Below are positions 17,705-25,002 of a stretch of 38,687 nucleotides of DNA, one piece after another. Within the stretch, counting starts at the first letter, position 1. Every line of letters starts with the position of its first letter. The stretch comes from Burkholderiaceae bacterium (GTDB lineage: Bacteria; Pseudomonadota; Gammaproteobacteria; Burkholderiales; Burkholderiaceae_E): the NCBI GenBank assembly GCA_024643785.1, contig JAHEMI010000012.1, positions 2,008 through 40,694 of the forward strand. The letters are read 5' to 3'. Under the pieces are notes generated by a model. The model had not been told where the DNA came from, searched no databases, and worked only from the letters and a program-made list of their open reading frames with translations. Position numbers and translations under genes: made by a program.

Positions 17705-20700
17705 TCAGGCGGCAGTGACGGCCGGGGTGGCGGCCTGGGCCGGCTCATCGAGCCAGTCGACCTTGGCCATCTTGCGCACCACCACGAACTCGTCGCGGTT
17801 GGTGCCGATCGTGCCGTAGTAGTTGAAGCCGTAGCTCAGCTGGGCGTAGCCGCCAATCATGTGGGTCGGCTTGAGCACCGCCCTGGTGACCGAGTTGTGG
17901 ATGCCGCCGCGGGTGCCGGTGATTTCCGAGCCCGGGGTGTTGATGATCTTTTCCTGGGCGTGGTACATCATCAGCATTCCCGGCTTGACCCGCTGAGAAA
18001 CCACCGCGCGGGCAGCGATCGCGCCGTTGGTGTTGAACACCTCGATCCAGTCGTTGTCGACGATCCCGCCGCGGCGCGCATCGTCCTCCGAGAGCCAGAT
18101 CACCGGCCCGCCGCGCGAGAGGGTCAGCATCATCTGGTTGTCGGTATAGGTGGAGTGGATCCCCCACTTCTGGTGCGGCGTGATGAAGTTGAGCACCAGT
18201 TCGGTGTTGCCGTTGGGTTTCTTGTCCTTGACGTCGTCGACGGTCTTGAGATCGACCGGCGGCCGGTAGACCACCAGGGTCTCGCCGAAGGCACGCATCC
18301 AGGGGTGGTCCTGGTAGAACTGCTGGCGTCCCGACAGGGTGCGCCAGGGGATCAGCTCGTGGACGTTGGTGTAGCCGGCGGTATAGGACACCTTCTCGCT
18401 CTCGAGCCCGGACCAGGTCGGCGAGCTGATGATCTTGCGCGGCTGCGCCTGGATGTCGCGGAAGCGGATCTTCTCGTCCTCGCGGTGCAGCGCCAGGTGC
18501 GCATGTTCGCGGCCGGTCACCTTGGAGAGCGCCTCCCAGGCCTTGACCGCGACGTGGCCATTGGTTTCGGGGGCAAGCATCAGCACCACCTCGGCGGCGT
18601 CGATGTCGCTCTCGATCCGCGGCATGCCCTGGGTGACCCCGTCAGCGGCCACCGTGCCGTTCAACTGGCCGAGCGCGGCGATCTCGTCGTCGGTATTCCA
18701 GCCGATGCCCTTGCCGCCGTTGCCGAGCTTGCCCAGCAGCGGGCCGAGCGCGGTGAAGCGCTTGAAGGTGTTCGGATAGTCGCGTTCGACCACGGCAATC
18801 TGCGGTGCGGTCTTGCCGGGAATCAGCTCGACCTCGCCGCGCTTCCAGTCCTTGACGTCGAGCGGCTGTGCCAGCTCGGCCGGCGTGTCGTGCATCAGCG
18901 GCGTGAGCACCACCTCTTTCTCCACGCCCAGGTGCCCGACGCAGACCTCGGAGAACTTCTTCGCGAAGCCCTTGTAGATCTCCCAGTCGGAGCGCGCTTC
19001 CCACGCCGGGTCGACCGCGGTCGAGAGCGGGTGAATGAACGGGTGCATGTCCGAAGTGTTGAGGTCGTTCTTCTCGTACCAGGTCGCGGTCGGCAGCACG
19101 ATGTCCGAATACAGGCAGGTCGTGCTCATCCGGAAGTCGATCGTCACCAGCAGGTCGAGCTTGCCCTCGGGCGCTTTCTCGTGCCACTCGACTTCCTGCG
19201 GCTTGGCGTCGTCGACGCCGAGGTCCTTGCCCTGGATGCCGTTGGTGGTGCCGAGCAGGTGCTTGAGGAAGTACTCGTGGCCCTTGCCCGAGGATCCGAG
19301 CAGGTTGGAGCGCCACACGAAGAGGTTGCGCGGCCAGTTGTTCGGATGGTCGGGGTCCTCGCACGACATCCGCAACGAGCCGTCCTTGAGGCCGCTGACC
19401 ACGTGTTCCCTGGGATCGACGCCGGCAGCCTGCGCGTCGCGCACCACCTGCAGCGGATTGGTCTGCAGCTGCGGCGCCGAGGGCAGCCATCCCATGCGCT
19501 CGGCGCGCACGTTGTAGTCGATCATGCTGCCCTGGTAGGCGTCGCGGTCGGCGAGCGGGGAGAGCACTTCGCCCATCGTCAGCCGCTCGTAGCGCCACTG
19601 ATCGGTATGGGCGTAGAAGAACGAGGTCGAGTTCTGCTGGCGCGGCGGGCGGATCCAGTCGAGCGCGAACGCCAGCACGGTCCAGCCGGTCTGCGGCCGC
19701 AGCTTCTCCTGGCCGACGTAGTGCGCCCAGCCGCCGCCGGACTTGCCGATGCAGCCGCACAGCATCAGCATGTTGATGATGCCGCGGTAATTCATGTCGC
19801 TGTGGTACCAGTGGTTCATCGCCGCGCCGATGATGATCATCGACTTGCCTTCGGTCTTGGCAGCGTTGTCGGCGAACTGGCGCGCGACCGCGATCACCTG
19901 TTCGCGCGGGACGCCGGTGATCGGTTCCTGCCAGGCGGGCGTGTAGGGGCTGTCGTCGTCATAGCTGGCGGCGGTGTCGTCGCCGCCCAGGCCGCGATCG
20001 ATGCCATAGTTGGCCGCCAGCAGGTCGAAGACGGTCGCGACCAGGACTTGGCCGGCGCCCTCGCCAAGCGCCAGGCGCCGCACCGGCACCGAGCGCAGCA
20101 GCACGTCGGTCTTCAGGTTGTTCGGGAAATGCTCGTTGACGATCCCGCCGAAGTACGGGAATGCCACCGTTGAGACCTCATGCTCGCCCCCCAGCAGCGT
20201 CAGCTGCATGCTGGCGTCGGCGCCGTTGCGGGCGTCGCGCGCCTCGAGGTTCCACTTGCCGGCATCGCCCCGGCCCGCGGCGCCCCAGCGGAACCCGATC
20301 GAACCGTTGGGCAGCGTGATCCGGCCCTGCTCGTCGAAGCCGACCGTCTTCCAGTCGGGGTTGTTGTCCTGGCCCAGTGCATCGCCGAAGTCCGAAGCGC
20401 GCAGGTAGCGGTCCGGGACCAGTGCCTTGCCGGCCGGGGTGTCCTGCTCGCGCAGCGTCACCAGCATCGGCAGGTCAGTGTAGCGGCGGGCGTAGTCGTC
20501 GAAATAGGCGCTCGGCTGCGCGCCGAAATAGAACTCCTTGAGGATCACGTGGCCCATCGCCATCGCGACCGCGGCATCGGTGCCCTGCTTGGGATGGAGC
20601 CAGAGATCAGCGAGCTTGGCGACTTCCGAGTAGTCGGGGGTCACGGCCACCGTCTTGGCGCCCTTGTAGCGGACCTCGGTGAAGAAGTGCGCATCCGGGG

Positions 20701-21481
20701 TCCGGGTCTGGGGCACGTTCGAGCCCCAGGCAATCAGGAAGGTCGAGTTGTACCAGTCGGCCGACTCGGGAACGTCGGTCTGCTCGCCCCAGGTCTGCGG
20801 CGAGGACGGTGGCAGGTCGCAGTACCAGTCGTAGAAGCTCATCGACACGCCGCCCAGCAGGCTCAGGTAGCGGCTGCCGGCGGCATACGAGACCATCGAC
20901 ATCGCGGGGATCGGCGAGAAACCGATCAGCCGATCAGGGCCGTACTTCTTGATGGTGTAGGCGTTGGCCGCGGCGACGATCGTGTTCACCTCATCCCAGC
21001 TCGCGCGCACGAAGCCGCCCAGGCCGCGCCGGCTCTGGTAATCGCGGCGCTTGGCGTCGTCGCCGACCACCGCTGCCCAGGCGTCGACCGGATCGAGGCT
21101 CTGGCGGGCCTCGCGCCAGTGCTTGAGCAGGCGCGCCCGGACCATCGGATACTTGACCCGGTTGGCGCTGTAGAGATACCAGCTGTAGCTCGCGCCGCGC
21201 GAGCAGCCGCGCGGCTCGTGGTTGGGAAGGTCGGGGCGGGTGCGGGGATAGTCGGTCTGCTGCGTCTCCCAGGTGACGATCCCGCCCTTGACATAGACCT
21301 TCCACGAGCACGAACCGGTGCAGTTCACGCCGTGGGTCGAGCGCACGATCTTGTCATGCTGCCAGCGCGCCCGGTAGGAGTCCTCCCAGGTGCGGTCTTC
21401 GCCGGTGGTCACGCCGTGGCCGCCGGAGAATTTCTCCTTGGGCTGGGCAAAGAACGTCAGGCGGTCGAGGAAATGGCTCAT
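17705..21481 (-). CDS. narG: Respiratory nitrate reductase alpha subunit (molybdenum catalytic subunit)
   Basis: The 1258-residue subunit reduces nitrate to nitrite on the cytoplasmic side of the inner membrane. The N-terminal FS0 cluster ligands are His50, Cys54, Cys58 and Cys93 (STHGVNCTGSCSW, EPRGCSRG), with histidine as the first ligand as in other NarG. Asp222 in SFYDWYCDLPPSSPQTWG is the expected molybdenum ligand. Molybdopterin-guanine dinucleotide segments such as IAWGSNVPQTRTPDAHF and IIGAAMNHWYHSDMNYRG follow. The C-terminus has the VEVFNTNGA-type MGD-binding fold. No Tat signal is present, consistent with a cytoplasmic enzyme. ATG at 21481 has GGAG seven bases upstream, 30 bases after narK2. 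Length is close to E. coli NarG (1247). Confidence 0.99.
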   Translation of the reverse strand: MSHFLDRLTFFAQPKEKFSGGHGVTTGEDRTWEDSYRARWQHDKIVRSTHGVNCTGSCSWKVYVKGGIVTWETQQTDYPRTRPDLPNHEPRGCSRGASYSWYLYSANRVKYPMVRARLLKHWREARQSLDPVDAWAAVVGDDAKRRDYQSRRGLGGFVRASWDEVNTIVAAANAYTIKKYGPDRLIGFSPIPAMSMVSYAAGSRYLSLLGGVSMSFYDWYCDLPPSSPQTWGEQTDVPESADWYNSTFLIAWGSNVPQTRTPDAHFFTEVRYKGAKTVAVTPDYSEVAKLADLWLHPKQGTDAAVAMAMGHVILKEFYFGAQPSAYFDDYARRYTDLPMLVTLREQDTPAGKALVPDRYLRASDFGDALGQDNNPDWKTVGFDEQGRITLPNGSIGFRWGAAGRGDAGKWNLEARDARNGADASMQLTLLGGEHEVSTVAFPYFGGIVNEHFPNNLKTDVLLRSVPVRRLALGEGAGQVLVATVFDLLAANYGIDRGLGGDDTAASYDDDSPYTPAWQEPITGVPREQVIAVARQFADNAAKTEGKSMIIIGAAMNHWYHSDMNYRGIINMLMLCGCIGKSGGGWAHYVGQEKLRPQTGWTVLAFALDWIRPPRQQNSTSFFYAHTDQWRYERLTMGEVLSPLADRDAYQGSMIDYNVRAERMGWLPSAPQLQTNPLQVVRDAQAAGVDPREHVVSGLKDGSLRMSCEDPDHPNNWPRNLFVWRSNLLGSSGKGHEYFLKHLLGTTNGIQGKDLGVDDAKPQEVEWHEKAPEGKLDLLVTIDFRMSTTCLYSDIVLPTATWYEKNDLNTSDMHPFIHPLSTAVDPAWEARSDWEIYKGFAKKFSEVCVGHLGVEKEVVLTPLMHDTPAELAQPLDVKDWKRGEVELIPGKTAPQIAVVERDYPNTFKRFTALGPLLGKLGNGGKGIGWNTDDEIAALGQLNGTVAADGVTQGMPRIESDIDAAEVVLMLAPETNGHVAVKAWEALSKVTGREHAHLALHREDEKIRFRDIQAQPRKIISSPTWSGLESEKVSYTAGYTNVHELIPWRTLSGRQQFYQDHPWMRAFGETLVVYRPPVDLKTVDDVKDKKPNGNTELVLNFITPHQKWGIHSTYTDNQMMLTLSRGGPVIWLSEDDARRGGIVDNDWIEVFNTNGAIAARAVVSQRVKPGMLMMYHAQEKIINTPGSEITGTRGGIHNSVTRAVLKPTHMIGGYAQLSYGFNYYGTIGTNRDEFVVVRKMAKVDWLDEPAQAATPAVTAA

Positions 21482-21511
21482 GACAAGTCTCCAGCTTGGA
21501 TTGCTTGGTGC

Positions 21512-22897
21512 TCAGCAGGGCATCGGGGCGTTGCGGCGGCTGTAGTACCACCAGGTCATGACGACGCAGGTCACGTAGAAGACGATGAAACCGTAAAGCG
21601 CCGCCTCCGGCCCGCCGGTCAGCGAGATCGAGGTGCCGTAGCTCTTGGGAATGAAGAACCCGCCGTAGGCGCCGATCGCGGAGGTGAAGCCGAGCACTGC
21701 GGCGGCCTCCTTGTTGGCCTCGCGCACGACCCGCTCCTGGACCTCGGGGCCCTTGCCCGCGGCTTCAGCCTGGCGGCCGGCGAGAAAGATCACCGGGATC
21801 ATCCTGAAGGTCGAGCCGTTACCCACGCCGGTGGCGGCAAAGAGCGCCATGAAACAGACCAGGAAGCCGTAGAAGTTGCCGCCGACACCGCCCTTGGGCA
21901 GGAAGAACAACACCCCCGCGACCCCGACGATCATCACCAGGAACGTCCAGAAGGTCACCCGGGCGCCGCCGAGCTTGTCGGAGAGCCAGCCACCGGCCGG
22001 CCGGATAGCCGCGCCAACCAGTGGTCCGAGCCAGGCGTACTGGAGCGCATTGACGCCAACGAACTGGCTCTTGATCAGCAGCGGGAAACCGGCGGAATAG
22101 CCGATGAACGAACCGAAGGTGCCGAGGTAGAGCCAGCACATCAGCCAGTTGTGCTTGCGTCGGAAGATCACCGCCTGGTCGGCAAATGACGCCTTGGCCT
22201 CGGCCAGGTCGTTCATCCCGAACCACGCCGCAATCGACGAGACGATAATGAACGGCACCCAGATGAAGCCGGCGTTCTGCAGCCACAACGGCACCTGCTG
22301 GCCCGCCTTGGTGATCATCTGGGGCTCGCCGCCCAGCGCGCCGAAGATCCCGGCCGTGATGGTCAGCGGAACCGCCAGCTGCACGATCGACACCCCGAGG
22401 TTGCCCAGGCCGGCGTTCAGGCCGAGCGCGGTGCCCTTCTGGGCCTTGGGATAGAAGAAGTTGATGTTGGCCATCGACGAGGCGAAGTTGCCGCCGCCGA
22501 AGCCGCAGAGCAGCGCCAGGATCACGAACACCTCGTAGGAGGTGCTGGTGTCCTGCACCGCAAAACCGATCCCCAGCGCCGGCAGCACCAGCGAGGCGGT
22601 CGAGATTGCGGTCCAGCGCCGGCCGCCGAAGATCGGCACGGCAAAGGAATAGAAGATCCGCAGCGTCGCCCCGCACAGCGCAGGCAGGGCCGCCAGCCAG
22701 AAGAGCTGGTTGGTGGAGAACTTGAACCCCACCGCCGGCAAGTTGACCACCACCACCGACCAGACCATCCAGACGACGAAGGCCAGTGTCAGCGCCGGAA
22801 TCGAGATCCAGAGGTTGCGCCGGGCGATCGCACTGCCCTCCTGCGCCCAGAACTTCTCGTCCTCTGGATTCCAGTGTTCAATCAGATGGTTTGCCAT
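21512..22897 (-). CDS. narK2: Nitrate/nitrite transporter NarK2 (NarK type II, MFS)
   Basis: The 461-residue protein has about 12 membrane segments and the two glycine-rich nitrate signatures of the NNP family: GGGNFASSMANINFFYP with GTALGLNAGLGNLGVS (about residues 135-170), and AAAVLGFTSAIGAYGGFF (about 400-417). It resembles E. coli NarK, so nitrate/nitrite exchange is expected for this partner, while the neighbouring NarK1-like protein would be a nitrate/proton symporter. That division of labour is known from Paracoccus and Pseudomonas NarK1/NarK2. ATG at 22897 lies six bases after the narK1 stop; the GAGGT ribosome binding site overlaps that stop. narG follows after 30 bases. Confidence 0.93.
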   Translation of the reverse strand: MANHLIEHWNPEDEKFWAQEGSAIARRNLWISIPALTLAFVVWMVWSVVVVNLPAVGFKFSTNQLFWLAALPALCGATLRIFYSFAVPIFGGRRWTAISTASLVLPALGIGFAVQDTSTSYEVFVILALLCGFGGGNFASSMANINFFYPKAQKGTALGLNAGLGNLGVSIVQLAVPLTITAGIFGALGGEPQMITKAGQQVPLWLQNAGFIWVPFIIVSSIAAWFGMNDLAEAKASFADQAVIFRRKHNWLMCWLYLGTFGSFIGYSAGFPLLIKSQFVGVNALQYAWLGPLVGAAIRPAGGWLSDKLGGARVTFWTFLVMIVGVAGVLFFLPKGGVGGNFYGFLVCFMALFAATGVGNGSTFRMIPVIFLAGRQAEAAGKGPEVQERVVREANKEAAAVLGFTSAIGAYGGFFIPKSYGTSISLTGGPEAALYGFIVFYVTCVVMTWWYYSRRNAPMPC

Positions 22898-22903
22898 GGC
22901 GGA

Positions 22904-24175
22904 TTACCTCGTTGCAGGTGTCTTGGTGAGGCCCTTGGGGGCAGTGGGTGCCAGCAGGTCGGCAGTGCGGTATTCGGTGCGATACATCCAGATCAGCGAG
23001 ACCCAGACCACGCCGTACATCAGCATGAAGGCGCTCGAGCGAATGCCGGTCACGTCCATCAGCGCGCCGAACAGGATCGGCAGCAGGAACCCGCCCATGC
23101 CGCCAGCCAGTCCGACGACGCCCGAGACGACGCCGATGTTGCCGGGGTACTCGTCGGCGATGTACTTGAAGGTGCTGGCCTTGCCGAACGCCCAGGCAAT
23201 GCCCAGGATGAACATCAGCGCGGTGAACAGGTAGACGTTCAGGCCGAGGTGAAAACTCACCGGACCATTGACGGTGTTGATGGTCAGGTCGGTCTGGGGA
23301 TAGGAGAGCAGGAACAGGCAGATCCAGCTCACCCACATCACCCACCAGGTGACCGAGTGTGCGCCGAAGCGGTCCGACAGCCAGCCACCGACCGCACGCA
23401 GCACGCCGCCGGGAAGCGAGAAGGCGGCGGCCAGCAGCGCTGCAGTCTGGATACTGAGCCCGAACTCGCCGACGTAGTACTGGACCATCCACAGCGACAG
23501 TGCGACGTAGCCGCCGAAGACGATCGAGTAGTACTGGCAGTACTTGAGCACGGTCGGGTCCTTGAGTACCCTCAGTTGCTGGCGCCAGGTCACCGACTTG
23601 GCCTCCTCGACGTGGGCCGGATCGTGGTGGCTGAAGAGCCAGAACAGGATCGCGGTGCCGAGCATCACGCCGGCGTAGACGCGGGGAACCATCGTCCAGC
23701 CGAAGCCGAGCATGATCGCCGGGGCCACGAACTTGTTGAGCGCGGCACCAGCGTTGCCGGCGCCGAAGATGCCCATCGCGAAGCCCTGGTTCTTGGCGCT
23801 GAACCAGCGGGCAACATAGGGGGTTCCGACCGAGAACGATGCTCCGGCCACGCCGACGAACAGCCCGACGGTCAGGAACTGCCAATACTGGTCGGCGTAG
23901 GTGATCAGCCAGATCGGGATGATCGTTACCACCATCGTGCCCATCAGCACGATGCGGCCGCCGAAGCGGTCGGTCCACATCCCCAGCGGCACCCGCAGCA
24001 GCGAGCCGCTGAGCACCGGCATCGAGGTGAGCAGGCCGAACTGGGTGGCGTTCAGGTCGAGGTGGGCCTTGATGGGAATGCCGATCACGGCAAACATCAT
24101 CCAGACCATGAAGCAGGTCGTGAACGATAAGGTGCTTACTATCAGTACCGAGATGGCATCGCGCTGCCTTGTCAT
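22904..24175 (-). CDS. narK1: Nitrate transporter NarK1 (NarK type I, MFS)
   Basis: The 423-residue protein has about 12 membrane segments and starts MTRQRDAISVLIVSTLSFTT, with the MFS motif A region LRVPLGMWTDRFGGR (about residues 60-74) and the nitrate signatures FGAGNAGAALNKFVAP and GVVSGVVGLAGGMGGFLLP. This is the NarK1 branch, thought to bring nitrate in with protons. It is the first gene of the nar-ubi run, downstream of a 182-base gap after narL. ATG at 24175 has GGAGAG (24187-24182) six bases upstream. Fumarate-nitrate-reductase (FNR/ANR) control would be expected, but I found no clear TTGAT-N4-ATCAA box. Confidence 0.92.
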   Translation of the reverse strand: MTRQRDAISVLIVSTLSFTTCFMVWMMFAVIGIPIKAHLDLNATQFGLLTSMPVLSGSLLRVPLGMWTDRFGGRIVLMGTMVVTIIPIWLITYADQYWQFLTVGLFVGVAGASFSVGTPYVARWFSAKNQGFAMGIFGAGNAGAALNKFVAPAIMLGFGWTMVPRVYAGVMLGTAILFWLFSHHDPAHVEEAKSVTWRQQLRVLKDPTVLKYCQYYSIVFGGYVALSLWMVQYYVGEFGLSIQTAALLAAAFSLPGGVLRAVGGWLSDRFGAHSVTWWVMWVSWICLFLLSYPQTDLTINTVNGPVSFHLGLNVYLFTALMFILGIAWAFGKASTFKYIADEYPGNIGVVSGVVGLAGGMGGFLLPILFGALMDVTGIRSSAFMLMYGVVWVSLIWMYRTEYRTADLLAPTAPKGLTKTPATR

Positions 24176-24357
24176 GAACCGCTCTCCAGATTGGAATCAC
24201 GCCCATACGGGCGATAGGCCAATGTACGGTGGCGCGAGCCGGCGCAACATTCACCAGAGGTAGCGCTAGGAGCGATGCAGAAGAACTATGTGGCTGGCGC
24301 CACATAGTTCGAAAGGAGTAGTCCGGGGGCAGCGACGGCGGCGGCCGCGCCGCCCGG
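24176..24357 (-). promoter_or_regulatory. narL-narK1 intergenic region with NarL-heptamer matches
   Basis: This 182-base gap is the natural place for the promoter of the nar-ubi run. Two minus-strand sequences fit the NarL heptamer TACYYMT: TACTCCT (24320-24314) and TACCTCT (24262-24256). A short palindrome GCCC-ATAC-GGGC lies at 24201-24212, 26 bases before the narK1 ATG. TACATT on the minus strand (about 24226) is a possible -10 element with a poor -35. About 0.2 heptamer matches are expected by chance in this length, so the pair is suggestive only. A strong hairpin is listed separately. Confidence 0.4.
24283..24310 (-). terminator. Perfect 12-bp hairpin downstream of narL
   Basis: GAACTATGTGGC and its exact reverse complement GCCACATAGTTC are separated by four bases. 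On the minus strand it lies 47 bases after the narL stop and is followed by TTCTGC, a weak T-tract. It probably ends or attenuates the narXL transcript before the narK1 promoter. The AT-rich outer stem is unusual for a terminator in this GC-rich DNA, so a protein-binding palindrome is an alternative. Confidence 0.5.
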
Positions 24358-25002
24358 TCAGGTGATGCCCTGCTCGACGGCGTAGACCGCGGCCTGCACC
24401 CTGGAGTTGAGGTTGAGCTTGCGCAGGATATGCTGGACGTGGACCTTGACGGTGGTTTCGGCGATCCCCAGGGAACGGGCGATTTCCTTGTTGCTGGCCC
24501 CGGCTGCGATCTCACGCAGGATCTCGCGCTCGCGCGGCGAGAGGATCTCTTCGGTCTGTCCGTTTGTCGCCGCAGGCGAACTGGCGGCACGCAGCGCCCT
24601 GACCAGCTTGTGGGTCAGCTCCGGAGATACCACTGCTTCGCCGGCCAGGGCGCGCCTGATCGCGGCCGCCAGGAACTCGCTCTCGACGGTCTTCAGCAGG
24701 TAGCCCGCCGCGCCCGCGGTCAGCGCCCGGGAGAGGTCATCCTCGTCCTCGCTGACCGTCAGCAGGATCACGCGCACGCCCGGGACCGCCTCCCTGATCG
24801 CGGCGATTGCGTCGACGCCATTGACGCCCGGCATGTGGTTGTCGAGCAGCACCACGTCGGGCCGCAGCTCGACGACGCGGCGCAGCGCCTCCCCGGCATC
24901 ACCGGCCTCGCCGACCACGGCAAACGACGGCTCGCCCGCGAGCAGCGCCTTCAGACCCCGCCGAAACAGCGTGTGGTCATCGACCAACATGATCCTGATC
25001 AC
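24358..25002 (-). CDS. narL: Nitrate/nitrite response regulator NarL
   Basis: The 214-residue protein has a receiver domain (about 1-120) with the phospho-acceptor Asp54 (VVLLDNHMPG), acidic pocket Asp8-Asp9 and Lys104, and a C-terminal LuxR-type helix-turn-helix (about 148-210) with LSPREREILREIAAG and NKEIARSLGIAETTVKVHVQ. This is the NarL/FixJ layout. Being directly after narX and next to nar genes makes the nitrate role convincing. The start is GTG at 25002, overlapping the narX stop in a GTGA junction. Phospho-NarL would be expected to act on the intergenic region before narK1, which has two heptamer matches. Confidence 0.93.
   Translation of the reverse strand: MIRIMLVDDHTLFRRGLKALLAGEPSFAVVGEAGDAGEALRRVVELRPDVVLLDNHMPGVNGVDAIAAIREAVPGVRVILLTVSEDEDDLSRALTAGAAGYLLKTVESEFLAAAIRRALAGEAVVSPELTHKLVRALRAASSPAATNGQTEEILSPREREILREIAAGASNKEIARSLGIAETTVKVHVQHILRKLNLNSRVQAAVYAVEQGIT

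Noticed and set aside
17549-20173. 874-residue plus-strand open frame opposite narG
   Set aside because: It is antisense to narG with intact cofactor ligands; its composition (Val, Ala, Arg, Asp, His) is that of a reverse-frame shadow.
20180-22189. 669-residue plus-strand frame opposite narG and narK2
   Set aside because: It spans the boundary of two real minus-strand genes and has no recognisable domain or ribosome binding site.
24176-24357. FNR/ANR box for the nar operon
   Set aside because: No TTGAT-N4-ATCAA sequence with reasonable mismatches was found by eye on either strand; I therefore do not list one.
22878-24590. 570-residue minus-strand frame overlapping narK1 in another frame
   Set aside because: It shows an Arg/Ser/Pro-rich shadow sequence; narK1 in its own frame has a full MFS signature and a good ribosome binding site.
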